A stretch of DNA of 64,000 nucleotides from Burkholderia sp. L27(2015). Its GTDB lineage: Bacteria; Pseudomonadota; Gammaproteobacteria; Burkholderiales; Burkholderiaceae. The stretch spans positions 1,058,870 to 1,122,869 of the forward strand of contig NZ_LMUX01000021.1 of assembly GCF_009765705.1 (NCBI RefSeq). Reading direction: 5' to 3'. The notes under the pieces were generated by a model. It saw only the letters and a list, made by a program, of their open reading frames with translations. It made no database searches and had not been told where the DNA came from. A program made the translations under genes and the position numbers. Shown here one piece after another: positions 48,028-57,434 of the stretch (its first letter is position 1; every line of letters begins with the position of its first letter).

Positions 48028-48076
48028 GATAGCGGGAGCGTGCCCGGGCTATTGCTCCGGGCACGCTCCCGCTATC
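48028..48076. terminator. 20-bp perfect hairpin after motB
   Basis: Two 20-base arms (starting GATAGCGGGAGC and ending GCTCCCGCTATC) pair perfectly around a nine-base loop, beginning 22 bases after the motB stop. There is no T-tract. It may be a terminator, an mRNA-stabilising structure or a mobile small repeat; its unusual length is discussed separately. Confidence 0.6.
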
Positions 48077-48080
48077 GACT

Positions 48081-48089
48081 TGGTATACT
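48081..48089 (+). promoter_or_regulatory. candidate extended -10 promoter of the hpnD operon
   Basis: TGGTATACT fits an extended -10 element about 100 bases before the hpnD GTG start, just after the hairpin. No convincing -35 hexamer. Confidence 0.35.
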
Positions 48090-48187
48090 CTTGTGCGTTG
48101 CGTCAGCCGTGCGGTAAGCCAAGCGGCGCGCAGCGGCCCGCACCATCCTAATTTTGAAACAGCCAACCTGCATTTACGAGAGGCCCT

Positions 48188-49039
48188 GTGACGGTTTCCG
48201 ATTCACTTTCTTCTGATAAGCCGGCTGAATCCGCGCCGCCGGCATCCGGCAGCTCGTTTTACACGGCAATGCGCATCCTGCCGGTCGCGCAGCGCCAGGC
48301 GATGTTCGAAATTTATTCGTTCTGTCGTGCCGTCGACGATATTGCCGATGGCGACGCGAGCGCGGCCGAGCGGTTGATCGGCTTGCGTCAATGGCAACAG
48401 GATATCGATGCGTGTTATGCCGGCCATGTGCCGCCGCAACTGAGCAGTCTGAACCGGCAAATCGTCGCGTTCGGGCTGGAACGCGACGATTTCCAGGCGG
48501 TTATCGACGGCATGATGATGGACGTCGAGACCACGATTTGCGCCCCCGATGTTGCCACGCTCGACTTATATTGCGACCGCGTGGCCAGCGCCGTGGGCCG
48601 GCTTTCCGTCAAGGTTTTCGGCATGGGCCGCGAAGAAGGCATTGCGCTGGCTCATCATCTCGGGCGCGCTTTGCAACTGACCAACATTTTGCGAGACATC
48701 GACGAAGACGCAGGGCTCGGGCGTGTCTACCTTCCCCGCGAAGCGTTGCTCGACGCTGGCGTACGCATTGACGTACCGCCCGCAGCCATCGCCACGCACC
48801 CGTTCATTCCGGCAGTTTGCGCGCCGCTGGTGGCGCAGGCCAAGACACATTTTGCGCAGGCGGATGCCATCATGCGCAAAGCATCGCGCCGCACCGTGCG
48901 AGCCCCTCGTATCATGGCCGCGGCCTACGGCGGCATCCTCGATTTACTGATCGAACGGGGCTGGACCGCACCTCGGCATACGGTGAAGCTCCCCAAAACC
49001 AAGCTCGTGCTAATCATGTTGCGGTACGCATTCATTTAA
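48188..49039 (+). CDS. hpnD: presqualene diphosphate synthase HpnD
   Basis: Squalene/phytoene synthase superfamily, 283 residues from a GTG start. It condenses two farnesyl diphosphates to presqualene diphosphate, the first step of the HpnCDE route. The two aspartate-rich regions are present (FCRAVDDIADGD and LTNILRDIDEDAGLGRVYLP). HpnC and HpnE are not in this window. Followed 33 bases later by shc, so it starts the plus-strand operon hpnD-shc-hpnG. HpnC is the alternative name; the RDIDEDAGLGRVYLP segment favours HpnD. Confidence 0.88.
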   Translation: MTVSDSLSSDKPAESAPPASGSSFYTAMRILPVAQRQAMFEIYSFCRAVDDIADGDASAAERLIGLRQWQQDIDACYAGHVPPQLSSLNRQIVAFGLERDDFQAVIDGMMMDVETTICAPDVATLDLYCDRVASAVGRLSVKVFGMGREEGIALAHHLGRALQLTNILRDIDEDAGLGRVYLPREALLDAGVRIDVPPAAIATHPFIPAVCAPLVAQAKTHFAQADAIMRKASRRTVRAPRIMAAAYGGILDLLIERGWTAPRHTVKLPKTKLVLIMLRYAFI

Positions 49040-49072
49040 TTCGCGACACTGCTCGCGACGAAGTCCAAGTCT

Positions 49073-51082
49073 ATGAAATTTTCCCCCGCCAACTCCCAGC
49101 ATCTGGGCGATGCATCACGCGATGAGCGGCTGCAGCGCGCCGTCACGCTGGCATTGGATACCCTGCTGGCCGATCAAAGAGACGATGGGCATTGGGTCTA
49201 CGAACTCGAAGCCGATGCGACCATTCCGGCGGAATACATCCTGATGGTTCACTATCTGGGTGAAGCGCCGGATCCGGTACTCGAGGCCAAAATCGGCGCG
49301 TATTTGCGGCGCATTCAGAGTGCCGATGGAGGCTGGCCGCTGTTTCACGATGGTGCCTTCGATATGAGCGCCAGCGTCAAAGCCTATTTCGCACTGAAGA
49401 TGATTGGCGACTCCCCAGATGCCGAACATATGGTGCGCGCGCAAGCGACCATTCGTGCTCATGGCGGCGCCGCACACAGCAACGTTTTCACTCGCATTCT
49501 TTTGGCGTTGTTCGGCATACTGCCGTGGCGCGCGGTACCTGTGATGCCGGTCGAAATCATGCTATTGCCCAGTTGGTTCCCATTTCACTTATCCAAAGTG
49601 TCTTATTGGGCTCGCACGGTGATCGTTCCGCTGCTCGTGCTCAGCGCGCTTAAGCCGGTTGCCCGCAATCCGAAAGGCGTCAAGATCGACGAGCTCTTCG
49701 TCGTTCCGGCCTCACAGACCCGGCTTGCTCCCAAAGCGCCGCATCAAAGCCGCTTCTGGTTCACTTTTTTCCGTGGTGTGGATGCGGTCCTTAGAGTTGC
49801 GGAACCCCATTTCCCCAAGCGCATGCGCCAGCGCGCGATCGATCGCGCCAAAGCGTTCGTGCGCGAGCGTCTCAACGGTGAGGACGGCCTGGGCGCGATC
49901 TTCCCGGCAATGGTCAATGCGGTAGAAATGTTCGACGTGCTGGGCGTCGCGCGCAGCGAACCGGCGGTCGCGACCGCTCGACATGCTATCGACAAGCTGT
50001 TGGTCGTCAAGCCTGATGAGGCCTATTGCCAGCCCTGCGTTTCGCCGGTCTGGGATACGTCGCTGATGTGCCACGCATTGCTCGAAACCGGCGATCCCAG
50101 CGCTTTGACGGCAGTCCAGCGGGCGCTGGAATGGTTGCGTCCCCTGCAGATTCTCGACACCCGGGGTGACTGGATTTCGCGCCGCTCGCATGTCCGCCCG
50201 GGCGGTTGGGCATTCCAATATGCCAACCCGCATTACCCCGATGTCGACGACACCGCCGTAGTGGTCATGGCGATGCACCGTGTCGCGGGCGTTGAAGGGG
50301 AGAATCGCTTTGAGCAAGCGCTGGCGCGTGCGACCGAATGGGTCGTGGGGATGCAAAGCAGCGACGGCGGCTGGGGCGCGTTCGAACCCGAGAATACGCA
50401 GCTCTACCTGAACAATATTCCGTTTTCCGATCACGGTGCCTTGCTGGACCCACCGACCTCGGACGTCTCGGCGCGGTGCTTGTCGATGCTGGCCCAGATC
50501 GACCCGGCGCAACGCGAACAACTGGCGCGACGGGGTGAGGCCGACACCCGGGCCGACACGCCGGCCGGCCGCGCGCTCGCGTACCTGCTCGCTGAGCAGG
50601 AGGCGGATGGCAGTTGGTACGGGCGCTGGGGTATGAATTACATCTACGGCACGTGGACTGTATTGTGTTCGCTCAACATGGCCGGGTTGAAGCCCGACGC
50701 GCCAGCCATGAAGCGGGCCACCGATTGGCTGCTTGCGATTCAAAATGCCGACGGCGGCTGGGGCGAGGACGGCACGAGTTACAAGCTCGACTATCGTGGT
50801 TATGAACCCGCGATTAGCACTGCTTCTCAAACGGCTTGGGCGCTGCTGGGCTTGATGGCGGCCGGCGTCGTGGATCATCCGGCCGTGAGCCGTGGTATTC
50901 ACTACCTGATCGACCACCAAGGTAGCGATGGGCTGTGGGATGAGCCCTCGTTCACCGCGACAGGTTTTCCACGCGTGTTCTACCTGCGATACCACGGGTA
51001 CGCGAAATTCTTCCCGCTCTGGGCGCTGGCCCGCTACCGCAACCTCACCCTGCAGGGCGGCCATGTCGGCTTCGGTATGTGA
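49073..51082 (+). CDS. shc: squalene-hopene cyclase
   Basis: Cyclises squalene to hopene/hopanol at the inner membrane. 669 residues with repeated QW motifs (such as QSADGGWPLF, QSSDGGWGAF, QNADGGWGED) and the protonating DVDD motif at about residues 390-393. Full length for the family. Its stop overlaps the hpnG start (ATGTGATG). Also called hpnF. Confidence 0.97.
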   Translation: MKFSPANSQHLGDASRDERLQRAVTLALDTLLADQRDDGHWVYELEADATIPAEYILMVHYLGEAPDPVLEAKIGAYLRRIQSADGGWPLFHDGAFDMSASVKAYFALKMIGDSPDAEHMVRAQATIRAHGGAAHSNVFTRILLALFGILPWRAVPVMPVEIMLLPSWFPFHLSKVSYWARTVIVPLLVLSALKPVARNPKGVKIDELFVVPASQTRLAPKAPHQSRFWFTFFRGVDAVLRVAEPHFPKRMRQRAIDRAKAFVRERLNGEDGLGAIFPAMVNAVEMFDVLGVARSEPAVATARHAIDKLLVVKPDEAYCQPCVSPVWDTSLMCHALLETGDPSALTAVQRALEWLRPLQILDTRGDWISRRSHVRPGGWAFQYANPHYPDVDDTAVVVMAMHRVAGVEGENRFEQALARATEWVVGMQSSDGGWGAFEPENTQLYLNNIPFSDHGALLDPPTSDVSARCLSMLAQIDPAQREQLARRGEADTRADTPAGRALAYLLAEQEADGSWYGRWGMNYIYGTWTVLCSLNMAGLKPDAPAMKRATDWLLAIQNADGGWGEDGTSYKLDYRGYEPAISTASQTAWALLGLMAAGVVDHPAVSRGIHYLIDHQGSDGLWDEPSFTATGFPRVFYLRYHGYAKFFPLWALARYRNLTLQGGHVGFGM

Positions 51083-51807
51083 TGCAGCCGACGACCGCGA
51101 TGTTACCCGCAGTGCTACCCGCAGTGCTACCCGCAGTGCTACCGTTACTCGCACTTAGCGGGCTTGATTTCGAAGCGCGAATTGCGGCGGGTGACGGCGT
51201 GATCGCGGTTTGCGGCGTGGGGTCGGCGGCACTGGCCGAACGGCTTGAGCAAATCGCGGCGCGCGGATGCGCTGGCATCATCAGTTTTGGAACCGCTGGT
51301 GGTTTGGCGCCGACGCTGGTACCCGGCGATTGCGTGCTGGCCGACATGGTCATCGGCAACCCGCAGCAACGCTGGGCCACCGACGCGAAGTGGCTGAACG
51401 CGCTTCATGCGCGGCTACCGCATGCTCATTTGGGCACGATCGCCGGTGTCGGCGTGCCGATAACGAGTGTTGCCGCTAAACAGGAATTATGGAAGGGAAG
51501 TACTGCGCTGGCGGTCGATATGGAGTCGCACTGGGCCGCACAGGTTGCACAGCGCCATGGCGTGCCCTTCGCCGTGTGCCGGGTGGTGGTCGATCCGGCG
51601 CAACGCAGCTTGCCTTCCAGCGCGACCGTCGGCTTGCAAGCCGACGGCAGTACCGCGATCCTGCCCATCTTGCGCGCTTTGGCAGCGCACCCCGGTGAAT
51701 TGCCGGCGCTGCTTAAGCTGGCTCGCGACGCGGGTGCAGCACGCGCCAGCCTGAAGCGAATTCGCGCCGAGCTGGGCTTAAGGTTTGCGCTTCCTGCTCA
51801 GTACTAA
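51079..51807 (+). CDS. hpnG: hopanoid phosphorylase HpnG
   Basis: Nucleoside phosphorylase-like protein, 242 residues, converting adenosylhopane to the phosphoribosyl side chain by release of adenine. Signature stretches are IISFGTAGGLAP, DCVLADMV and AVDMESHWAAQVA. Start is GTG (51079) or ATG (51082), overlapping the shc stop. Near the N-terminus the 12-bp repeat behind LPAV occurs three times in tandem. Confidence 0.9.
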   Translation: MMQPTTAMLPAVLPAVLPAVLPLLALSGLDFEARIAAGDGVIAVCGVGSAALAERLEQIAARGCAGIISFGTAGGLAPTLVPGDCVLADMVIGNPQQRWATDAKWLNALHARLPHAHLGTIAGVGVPITSVAAKQELWKGSTALAVDMESHWAAQVAQRHGVPFAVCRVVVDPAQRSLPSSATVGLQADGSTAILPILRALAAHPGELPALLKLARDAGAARASLKRIRAELGLRFALPAQY

Positions 51808-51832
51808 TCTTCACTGACCTTTAGCCGCGGCG

Positions 51833-52699
51833 TTACTGACTTTTAGCCGCGGCGGCCGACGCCCCAACAGCGGGCACGGCCGGCGATACGACGCCTGGCG
51901 CTGCACCAGGCACAGGCGCCAGTACCGGTGTAGCTGCCGGTGCACTCGCGCCAGTGGCCGGGTCGACGCCATAGTCCGGCAACGGCTCCGACGACGTGCC
52001 GCCATCGAGCAGGTATTGGCGATGGCCCAGATAAGCATCACGGGTAAATGAATATTTATCCAGCGCCGCGGCCGACAACAGATCGGTCGCGCCAAGGTAT
52101 TTCGCCCGTGTGCTGACAAAATTCGCTATAAAAAATGCGTTGCGCACAGCCGGTCGGGTGTAGCCGATCGGGTCGACCTCCAAAGCGGCTGCCAGCCCGA
52201 TACCGTCGCGTACGTCGCTCGGCCCGAATAGGGGGATGACGATGTAGGGGCCCATGGGAACACCGTAATGGCCCAGCGTAAGTCCGAAGTCCTGGTCATG
52301 GCGCGGCAGGCCGGCCTCGGTCGCGAAGTCGAACAGGCCGCCGATACCGAATACCGAGTTCATCGCCATGCGCATCAGGTCTTCTGCGGCGTCTGTCCCA
52401 CGACCCTGGAGTATGTCGTTGGCCATCACCGTGGCGTCGCCAATGTTGGAGAAGAAGTTGTTGACCATCGTGCGGACAAACTGCGGCACGATGAAGTTGT
52501 ACCCTTTCGCGATGGGGGTGGCGATCACAGTGTCTATCGTGTCGTTGACCTTGTAGGTGGCACGGTTGACCTTCTCGAACGGATCGCGCGGATTGCTGCC
52601 AGGGCCTGTTGCGCAGCCGCTAACCGCGAACGTCAATCCCATCGAGATACCGAGGGCCAGCACACCTTTCAGGGCGCGAGTTTGTGGGGATAGGTTCAT
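51833..52699 (-). CDS. mlaA: MlaA-family outer-membrane lipoprotein (VacJ)
   Basis: 288 residues. The lipobox VSGC puts the acylated cysteine at residue 29. The MlaA domain follows (NPRDPFEKVNRATYKVNDTID, FNFIVPQF-like membrane segment, GPYIVIPLFGPSDVRDGIG). The C-terminal 60 residues are Ala/Pro-rich. MlaA moves phospholipid between the outer membrane and the MlaC carrier. In hopanoid clusters it accompanies HpnN and HpnM, which suggests lipid or hopanoid trafficking. Confidence 0.93.
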   Translation of the reverse strand: MNLSPQTRALKGVLALGISMGLTFAVSGCATGPGSNPRDPFEKVNRATYKVNDTIDTVIATPIAKGYNFIVPQFVRTMVNNFFSNIGDATVMANDILQGRGTDAAEDLMRMAMNSVFGIGGLFDFATEAGLPRHDQDFGLTLGHYGVPMGPYIVIPLFGPSDVRDGIGLAAALEVDPIGYTRPAVRNAFFIANFVSTRAKYLGATDLLSAAALDKYSFTRDAYLGHRQYLLDGGTSSEPLPDYGVDPATGASAPAATPVLAPVPGAAPGVVSPAVPAVGASAAAAKSQ

Positions 52700-52947
52700 A
52701 AAGGCTCTACAGTGCCTCGTCGGTAGACAAGAGCAGATTAGTCGTTAATTCGAGCGAATGCACGAAGGGATCCATGCGGGCATCGCGATGCGATTGAATT
52801 GGCATAGCGAACGGGTCCGACAAAAACCTTACGATTATATCGGGGCTATCGTTTTGTTGCTGCGCATCGTGTAGCGTCATGCAGCAACAAGCAGCCTCAT
52901 GCGCCCGCTTACGACAATCTGCCGCCTAGCTCACCTTATTGGCGACC

Positions 52948-55578
52948 CTACTCAGGCACTGCACGCGGCTTGCCCATCAAAATAGGCTGGAAGAGCACGG
53001 CGCCGATCAGCGTGCAGACGAGCGAAAGCGCCAACAGTTCCCCCATGCTGGAGGTGCCGGGGTGGTGCGATAACCAGAGGCTGCCGAAAGCGGTACCGGT
53101 GGTCGCGGCGCTCAAGACCACGGCCTGCGTCAAACCAGATTGCAACATCGCGGTTCGGCCGCTACGCCAGGCCATCACGTAATAGATCTTGAATGCCACG
53201 CCCACGCCCAACAGCAAGGGCAACGCGATGATATTGGCGAAGTTCAGGGAGATGCCGAGAATAACGCACAGTTCGAGTGTCACGGCAGCCGAAACCAGCA
53301 AGGGAATAATCGTGCGCAACACGTCGCCAAAGCGTCGCAGTGCGATCCATAGCAGGATCGTGATGGCGACTATGGCCAGGATGGCGGCTTCGATGAATGC
53401 CCGGATGATGGTACGCGCTGATTCGAGAATCGAAATCGGTCCGCCGATCGCACCCGGCTCGGCACGCTGAACGGCCTGCGAAAAATTACGCAGCAGCACA
53501 TCGTCACCGGGGTCGACATTCGCTATCGCTCTGGGCGCAACGTCTACCACCGCTTGACCGTCGGGTGCCACCCAGTTTCGCACGAGGGCTGCGGGCAGGC
53601 TGGCTTCGGTCACCGTTTGCGGCATCAGCAAATCGCTCAAGGCTTTGAGCGCCAGCTTGAGCGTACCGGCGAGCGCCCATTCGGCCCGGTCGCGGGTTGC
53701 GGCGTCGGCTTTCGCCAGCTCGTTCAAATCGAGTCCCAGGCGACGGGCTTGGGCGGCGCCTGGCCCTTCGTGGTCGAGCGCGGCGTTGCGCAAATTCAAT
53801 GCGGCGTTGCGCAAGGCGGCGACGCGCTCGATATCGCTGGCCGGGGCGGCGGTCGTCTGTTGCAAAATCGGCAGCAAACCGGTGGCCGCCGCGCTGATCA
53901 ACTGCATTTTCTCTGGCTGTTGGGTAGGAATAAAACTCGCCAGCGTCATGACTTGACCCACCTGCGGCACCTGTTCCAGGCGCTTGGCGATGCGCTGCGC
54001 CGCGTCCAGCGAAGGCGCGAGTACGCTGACATTGTTGACCCCGGCCTCGGGCGAGTCTCTAAGCGAGGTCAAGGTCTGCATCGACTCGGTATCCGGATTT
54101 TTCAAATGCAGGGGATTGAAGTCGAAATGCAAATGCCACAGTAGCGGAAGCCCCGCGCAGATGATCAGTATCGATCCGACCAGCAGCGGGATACGGCGCG
54201 CCTCGAACAACCGGTCTACTGGCGCCAGCCACGCGAAGCCCGGCATCATGCCAGTGGGGGCGGGTCGCAACACGCTGATCAATGCGGGTAGCAGCGTCAG
54301 GCAGGAGGGAAAGGCCACGCATAAAATGCCGACGCCTGCGATCTGTCCCAGCTCCGAAACACCTCGGTATTCCGTGGGAAGGAAGGCGAGGAAACTTGCT
54401 GCGGTAGCGGCCGCGGCAAGCGTCAACGGCAACGCGATCGAGCGTGCGGCAGCCACGAGCGCATTGCGTATATCGTCGTCGCTATGTTGTTCCTCACGAA
54501 AGCGCACCCCAAATTGGATGCCGAAATCGACGCCGATGCCGACGAACAGCACGGCGAAGGCAACCGAAATCATGTTGAGCGCGCCAACCAGCAAAAGCCC
54601 AAGCGCAGCGGTCACGATCAAGCCGCCGATAAGCGTGACGAAAACCGCAAACACGAGTCTCTTCGAGCGCAAGGCGAACCATAGGATCATGACGACGATC
54701 AGCAGAGTCACGATGCCGTTCACGGCCGCGCCTTGCTGGACCGACGAAAATTCCTCATCCGATAAGGGTGTTGGGCCGGTTAGCCTGACGGTTGCGCCAT
54801 ACCGCTCGTACAGATGCAAACGTTGGGCACTGGCGCGGATCGCATCGGACGCTTTGGAGCCCGGCTCGAGTTCGCTGTAGTCGAGGACCGGGCGCACCTG
54901 GATAAAACTGCGTCCGGTTCTGCTGCTGCCGGGTTTGTCCGCAACGCTGACGCCCGTGTCCGGGTCGACCAGCGCTCGCCACGACATTCCGGCGGGTCGG
55001 TCCGCCAACACCGATTCGATCGCGTCCGAACTGTGGTCGAGCAAGGGACCCATGTCCGCCAAGTGCAGTTGCCCGGTTTGCAGCGGCGCCAATAGCGAGA
55101 CCGAAAGCAGATTGGCGAGGCCGCGCAATGAAGGGTCGTGAGCGAGCCCATTCAACAATGGGCGCGCTTGGGTCAGTTGATTGGTGAGGCTGGCAACTTG
55201 CGAGACGGGTGGGAAGAGGAGCCCGTTGTGGGCAAAGAAATCGCTGTCCGCGCCGGAATCCACCGAACGGAACAATTTGGGCTGCCGGAGCAGATCCGCC
55301 GCGAGCTCGCGCGCGGCGGCTGTGGCAAATTCTGGCGCGGGAGCTTGCACGACCACGAGGGTCAGGTCACTGCGCTGCGGGAAAGCCGCCGAAAGCGCGG
55401 CGTCGCGCTGGGCCCATGCCGCGTGGCTGTCGATCAGCCGCCCGATATCGGTGTTAATAGCAAAGTGCCCGGAAACGTACACTGCGCTGGCAATGATCAA
55501 CACGATAGACGCACCGATCACGCGCCACGCATGGCGGATCGAAGCGTCAACGGTTCTCGATATCAGCGAAATCAACAT
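52948..55578 (-). CDS. hpnN: hopanoid transporter HpnN (RND/MMPL superfamily)
   Basis: About 876 residues from the ATG at 55578; the frame stays open to 55692 but that part is atypical. Twelve membrane segments in two groups flank two large periplasmic loops, as in MMPL-type RND proteins (GIGVDFGIQFGVRFREEQH, LPLLLGVGVAFKIYYVM). HpnN carries hopanoids to the outer membrane in Rhodopseudomonas. Divergent from the MlaC-like gene hpnM. Confidence 0.92.
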   Translation of the reverse strand: MLISLISRTVDASIRHAWRVIGASIVLIIASAVYVSGHFAINTDIGRLIDSHAAWAQRDAALSAAFPQRSDLTLVVVQAPAPEFATAAARELAADLLRQPKLFRSVDSGADSDFFAHNGLLFPPVSQVASLTNQLTQARPLLNGLAHDPSLRGLANLLSVSLLAPLQTGQLHLADMGPLLDHSSDAIESVLADRPAGMSWRALVDPDTGVSVADKPGSSRTGRSFIQVRPVLDYSELEPGSKASDAIRASAQRLHLYERYGATVRLTGPTPLSDEEFSSVQQGAAVNGIVTLLIVVMILWFALRSKRLVFAVFVTLIGGLIVTAALGLLLVGALNMISVAFAVLFVGIGVDFGIQFGVRFREEQHSDDDIRNALVAAARSIALPLTLAAAATAASFLAFLPTEYRGVSELGQIAGVGILCVAFPSCLTLLPALISVLRPAPTGMMPGFAWLAPVDRLFEARRIPLLVGSILIICAGLPLLWHLHFDFNPLHLKNPDTESMQTLTSLRDSPEAGVNNVSVLAPSLDAAQRIAKRLEQVPQVGQVMTLASFIPTQQPEKMQLISAAATGLLPILQQTTAAPASDIERVAALRNAALNLRNAALDHEGPGAAQARRLGLDLNELAKADAATRDRAEWALAGTLKLALKALSDLLMPQTVTEASLPAALVRNWVAPDGQAVVDVAPRAIANVDPGDDVLLRNFSQAVQRAEPGAIGGPISILESARTIIRAFIEAAILAIVAITILLWIALRRFGDVLRTIIPLLVSAAVTLELCVILGISLNFANIIALPLLLGVGVAFKIYYVMAWRSGRTAMLQSGLTQAVVLSAATTGTAFGSLWLSHHPGTSSMGELLALSLVCTLIGAVLFQPILMGKPRAVPE

Positions 55579-55819
55579 GGGTTCGGCGTTCTTATTATCA
55601 AAGTTGGTCCGGTGGGGAGTATACAGGGTCGCTTTCCGCGCCCCGTTAAAGTCTGTTACAGGGTGTTGCCGACGCCGCGCTGCGCGAGCCATCCGTTATA
55701 CTCAGCGAACGGGTTGGTCGGACTGCCTGATCGCTGGTATCCAAGACGAGTTCAGGGCTAACGTTAGAAGGCCATGACAAACCTGATTTACTTACACCGG
55801 TCCCAAGGGAATTTATCCT

Positions 55820-56443
55820 ATGAATCGTTACATTTGGGCGCCCCTTGCTGCGCTCGTAATTGCGTGCAGTGCGCATGCACAATCAGCCGCCGAGACGGGT
55901 ACGCCCGATGCCGTCGTCAAAAACGCGATCGAAACCACCATGTCGGCAATTCATGCCGATCCCGGCAGTCGGGCCGGCGATCTGGATAAGATCGCGGCCA
56001 TCGTCCAACAAAAATTCGTGCCGGAAGCCGATTTTCGGCGCACCGCACGGCTCGCTGCTGGTAGCGCCTGGGATCAGGCGACACCTGCCCAGCAAGATGA
56101 ACTATTCAAGCAATTTCAGGTGTTGATGGTCCGGACCTATGCGGCAGAACTCAACCAGATCCGAGATCAGAGCGTGCAGTTCAAGTTTCTCCCGAGCCCG
56201 CCGCCGCCGGCCAGTGCGACCGATGCGGTGGTTAAAACTCAAGTCGTCAATGCCGGCGACGTCATGAATATCGAGTATCGGGTTACTAAAACTGCGGGTG
56301 GCTGGAAGGTGTACGACATCAACATGATGGGTGCATGGCTAATCCAGGTTTACCGGCAGCAGTTCTCGGACCAGATCGCCAAGGGGGGAATCGATGGATT
56401 GATTAAATTCCTCGCGGCGCATAACGAACCGGTCTCGCATTAA
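55820..56443 (+). CDS. hpnM: MlaC/HpnM-type periplasmic lipid-binding protein
   Basis: 207 residues: a signal peptide (MNRYIWAPLAALVIACSAHA) followed by the MlaC/Ttg2D fold (KFVPEADFRRTARLAAGSAW, FKQFQVLMVRTYAAEL, GWKVYDINMMGAWLIQVYR). It should shuttle lipids, here probably with HpnN and MlaA. Convergent with hpnL. Confidence 0.9.
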   Translation: MNRYIWAPLAALVIACSAHAQSAAETGTPDAVVKNAIETTMSAIHADPGSRAGDLDKIAAIVQQKFVPEADFRRTARLAAGSAWDQATPAQQDELFKQFQVLMVRTYAAELNQIRDQSVQFKFLPSPPPPASATDAVVKTQVVNAGDVMNIEYRVTKTAGGWKVYDINMMGAWLIQVYRQQFSDQIAKGGIDGLIKFLAAHNEPVSH

Positions 56444-56450
56444 GTTGGCA

Positions 56451-57434
56451 TCAGGTCGGCACGATGTGTCGGCGTGCCTCCAGCCACTGCCACGACAGCA
56501 GTGCCGGCACGCCGAATAGAATTTCTCGCATGCGTTTGACCAGGGCGAGCGACAACGCCACTTCGCTATCGATTCCCGCCAAGTAAGCAAATAAGATCAC
56601 GCTGGCTTCCTGCACACCGAGCCCCCCTGGGACGATGAAACTCGCATGGCGCACGGCCTGCGTCAGCGCCTCGATGGCCAAAGCGGTTCCTGGGCTCACC
56701 GGGTGACCGAGCAGCAACAAAGCGAACCAGGTTTCGAACGAGCCAATCAGGTAGCCCGAGAATTGCCAAGCCAGCGCGTGCAGCAAACGCAGGGGCTGGG
56801 CGAAAAGCCGGTGCACTTGCGCATCGAGCCGCGCGCCGTCCAACTGCATCGCGAACCGGTTATCGGCGCCGAACAATTTTTTCGCAAGGCTCTCGAGTCG
56901 CTCGAATACCGAGCCATGGTGCAATAACACATAGACGGCGATCGGAATCGGCAGGGATAGCAGCAGGGCGGCAGTCAGCGTCCAGACTTGGCCGAGGCCG
57001 GGTGCGCTGGCGGCCAGCATGACGATGCCGAGCCCGCAAAACAGATATTGAGTGACCAGGGTGATCAGGACTTCGACGATGACACTTGCGCTCACCGCCG
57101 CCGTGTCGTCCAGCCGTAGCAGGGCCAGCCGGATTCCCACCACCTCGCCGCCGACTCCCATCACTGGCAGCAGACGCCCGACCGCCTCACGCACGCAAGC
57201 GATCCACAGCAAAAACGGTAACGTGGCGCGCCGCAGTGGGTCGATCGGCGCGAGCAGCACTCTCCAGCCTTGCGCGTCGAGCGCCAATGGCACCAGATGA
57301 GCCGGCAGCAACAGCAGCAAGGGCCAGCCCGCTCGTGCGAGCGCTTGCAGCAACTCCGGTAGCCCCTGATGGACGATCAAACCGATCAGTAGCAGGACGC
57401 CCACAAAACCGGCCAGGTACGATAACTTTTTCAC
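56451..57434 (-). CDS. hpnL: HpnL-family membrane protein (LPG synthase-like TM domain)
   Basis: 327 residues, seven or eight membrane segments, matching the lysylphosphatidylglycerol synthase TM region family used in hopanoid clusters (GGEVVGIRLALLRLDDTAAV, GGLGVQEASVILFAYL). Its precise role is unknown. It overlaps the end of hpnK by four bases, so the two are coupled. Confidence 0.88.
   Translation of the reverse strand: MKKLSYLAGFVGVLLLIGLIVHQGLPELLQALARAGWPLLLLLPAHLVPLALDAQGWRVLLAPIDPLRRATLPFLLWIACVREAVGRLLPVMGVGGEVVGIRLALLRLDDTAAVSASVIVEVLITLVTQYLFCGLGIVMLAASAPGLGQVWTLTAALLLSLPIPIAVYVLLHHGSVFERLESLAKKLFGADNRFAMQLDGARLDAQVHRLFAQPLRLLHALAWQFSGYLIGSFETWFALLLLGHPVSPGTALAIEALTQAVRHASFIVPGGLGVQEASVILFAYLAGIDSEVALSLALVKRMREILFGVPALLSWQWLEARRHIVPT

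Noticed and set aside
49712..51154. 480-codon frame on the minus strand
   Set aside because: It lies wholly antisense to squalene-hopene cyclase, whose motifs are unmistakable; a GC-codon shadow.
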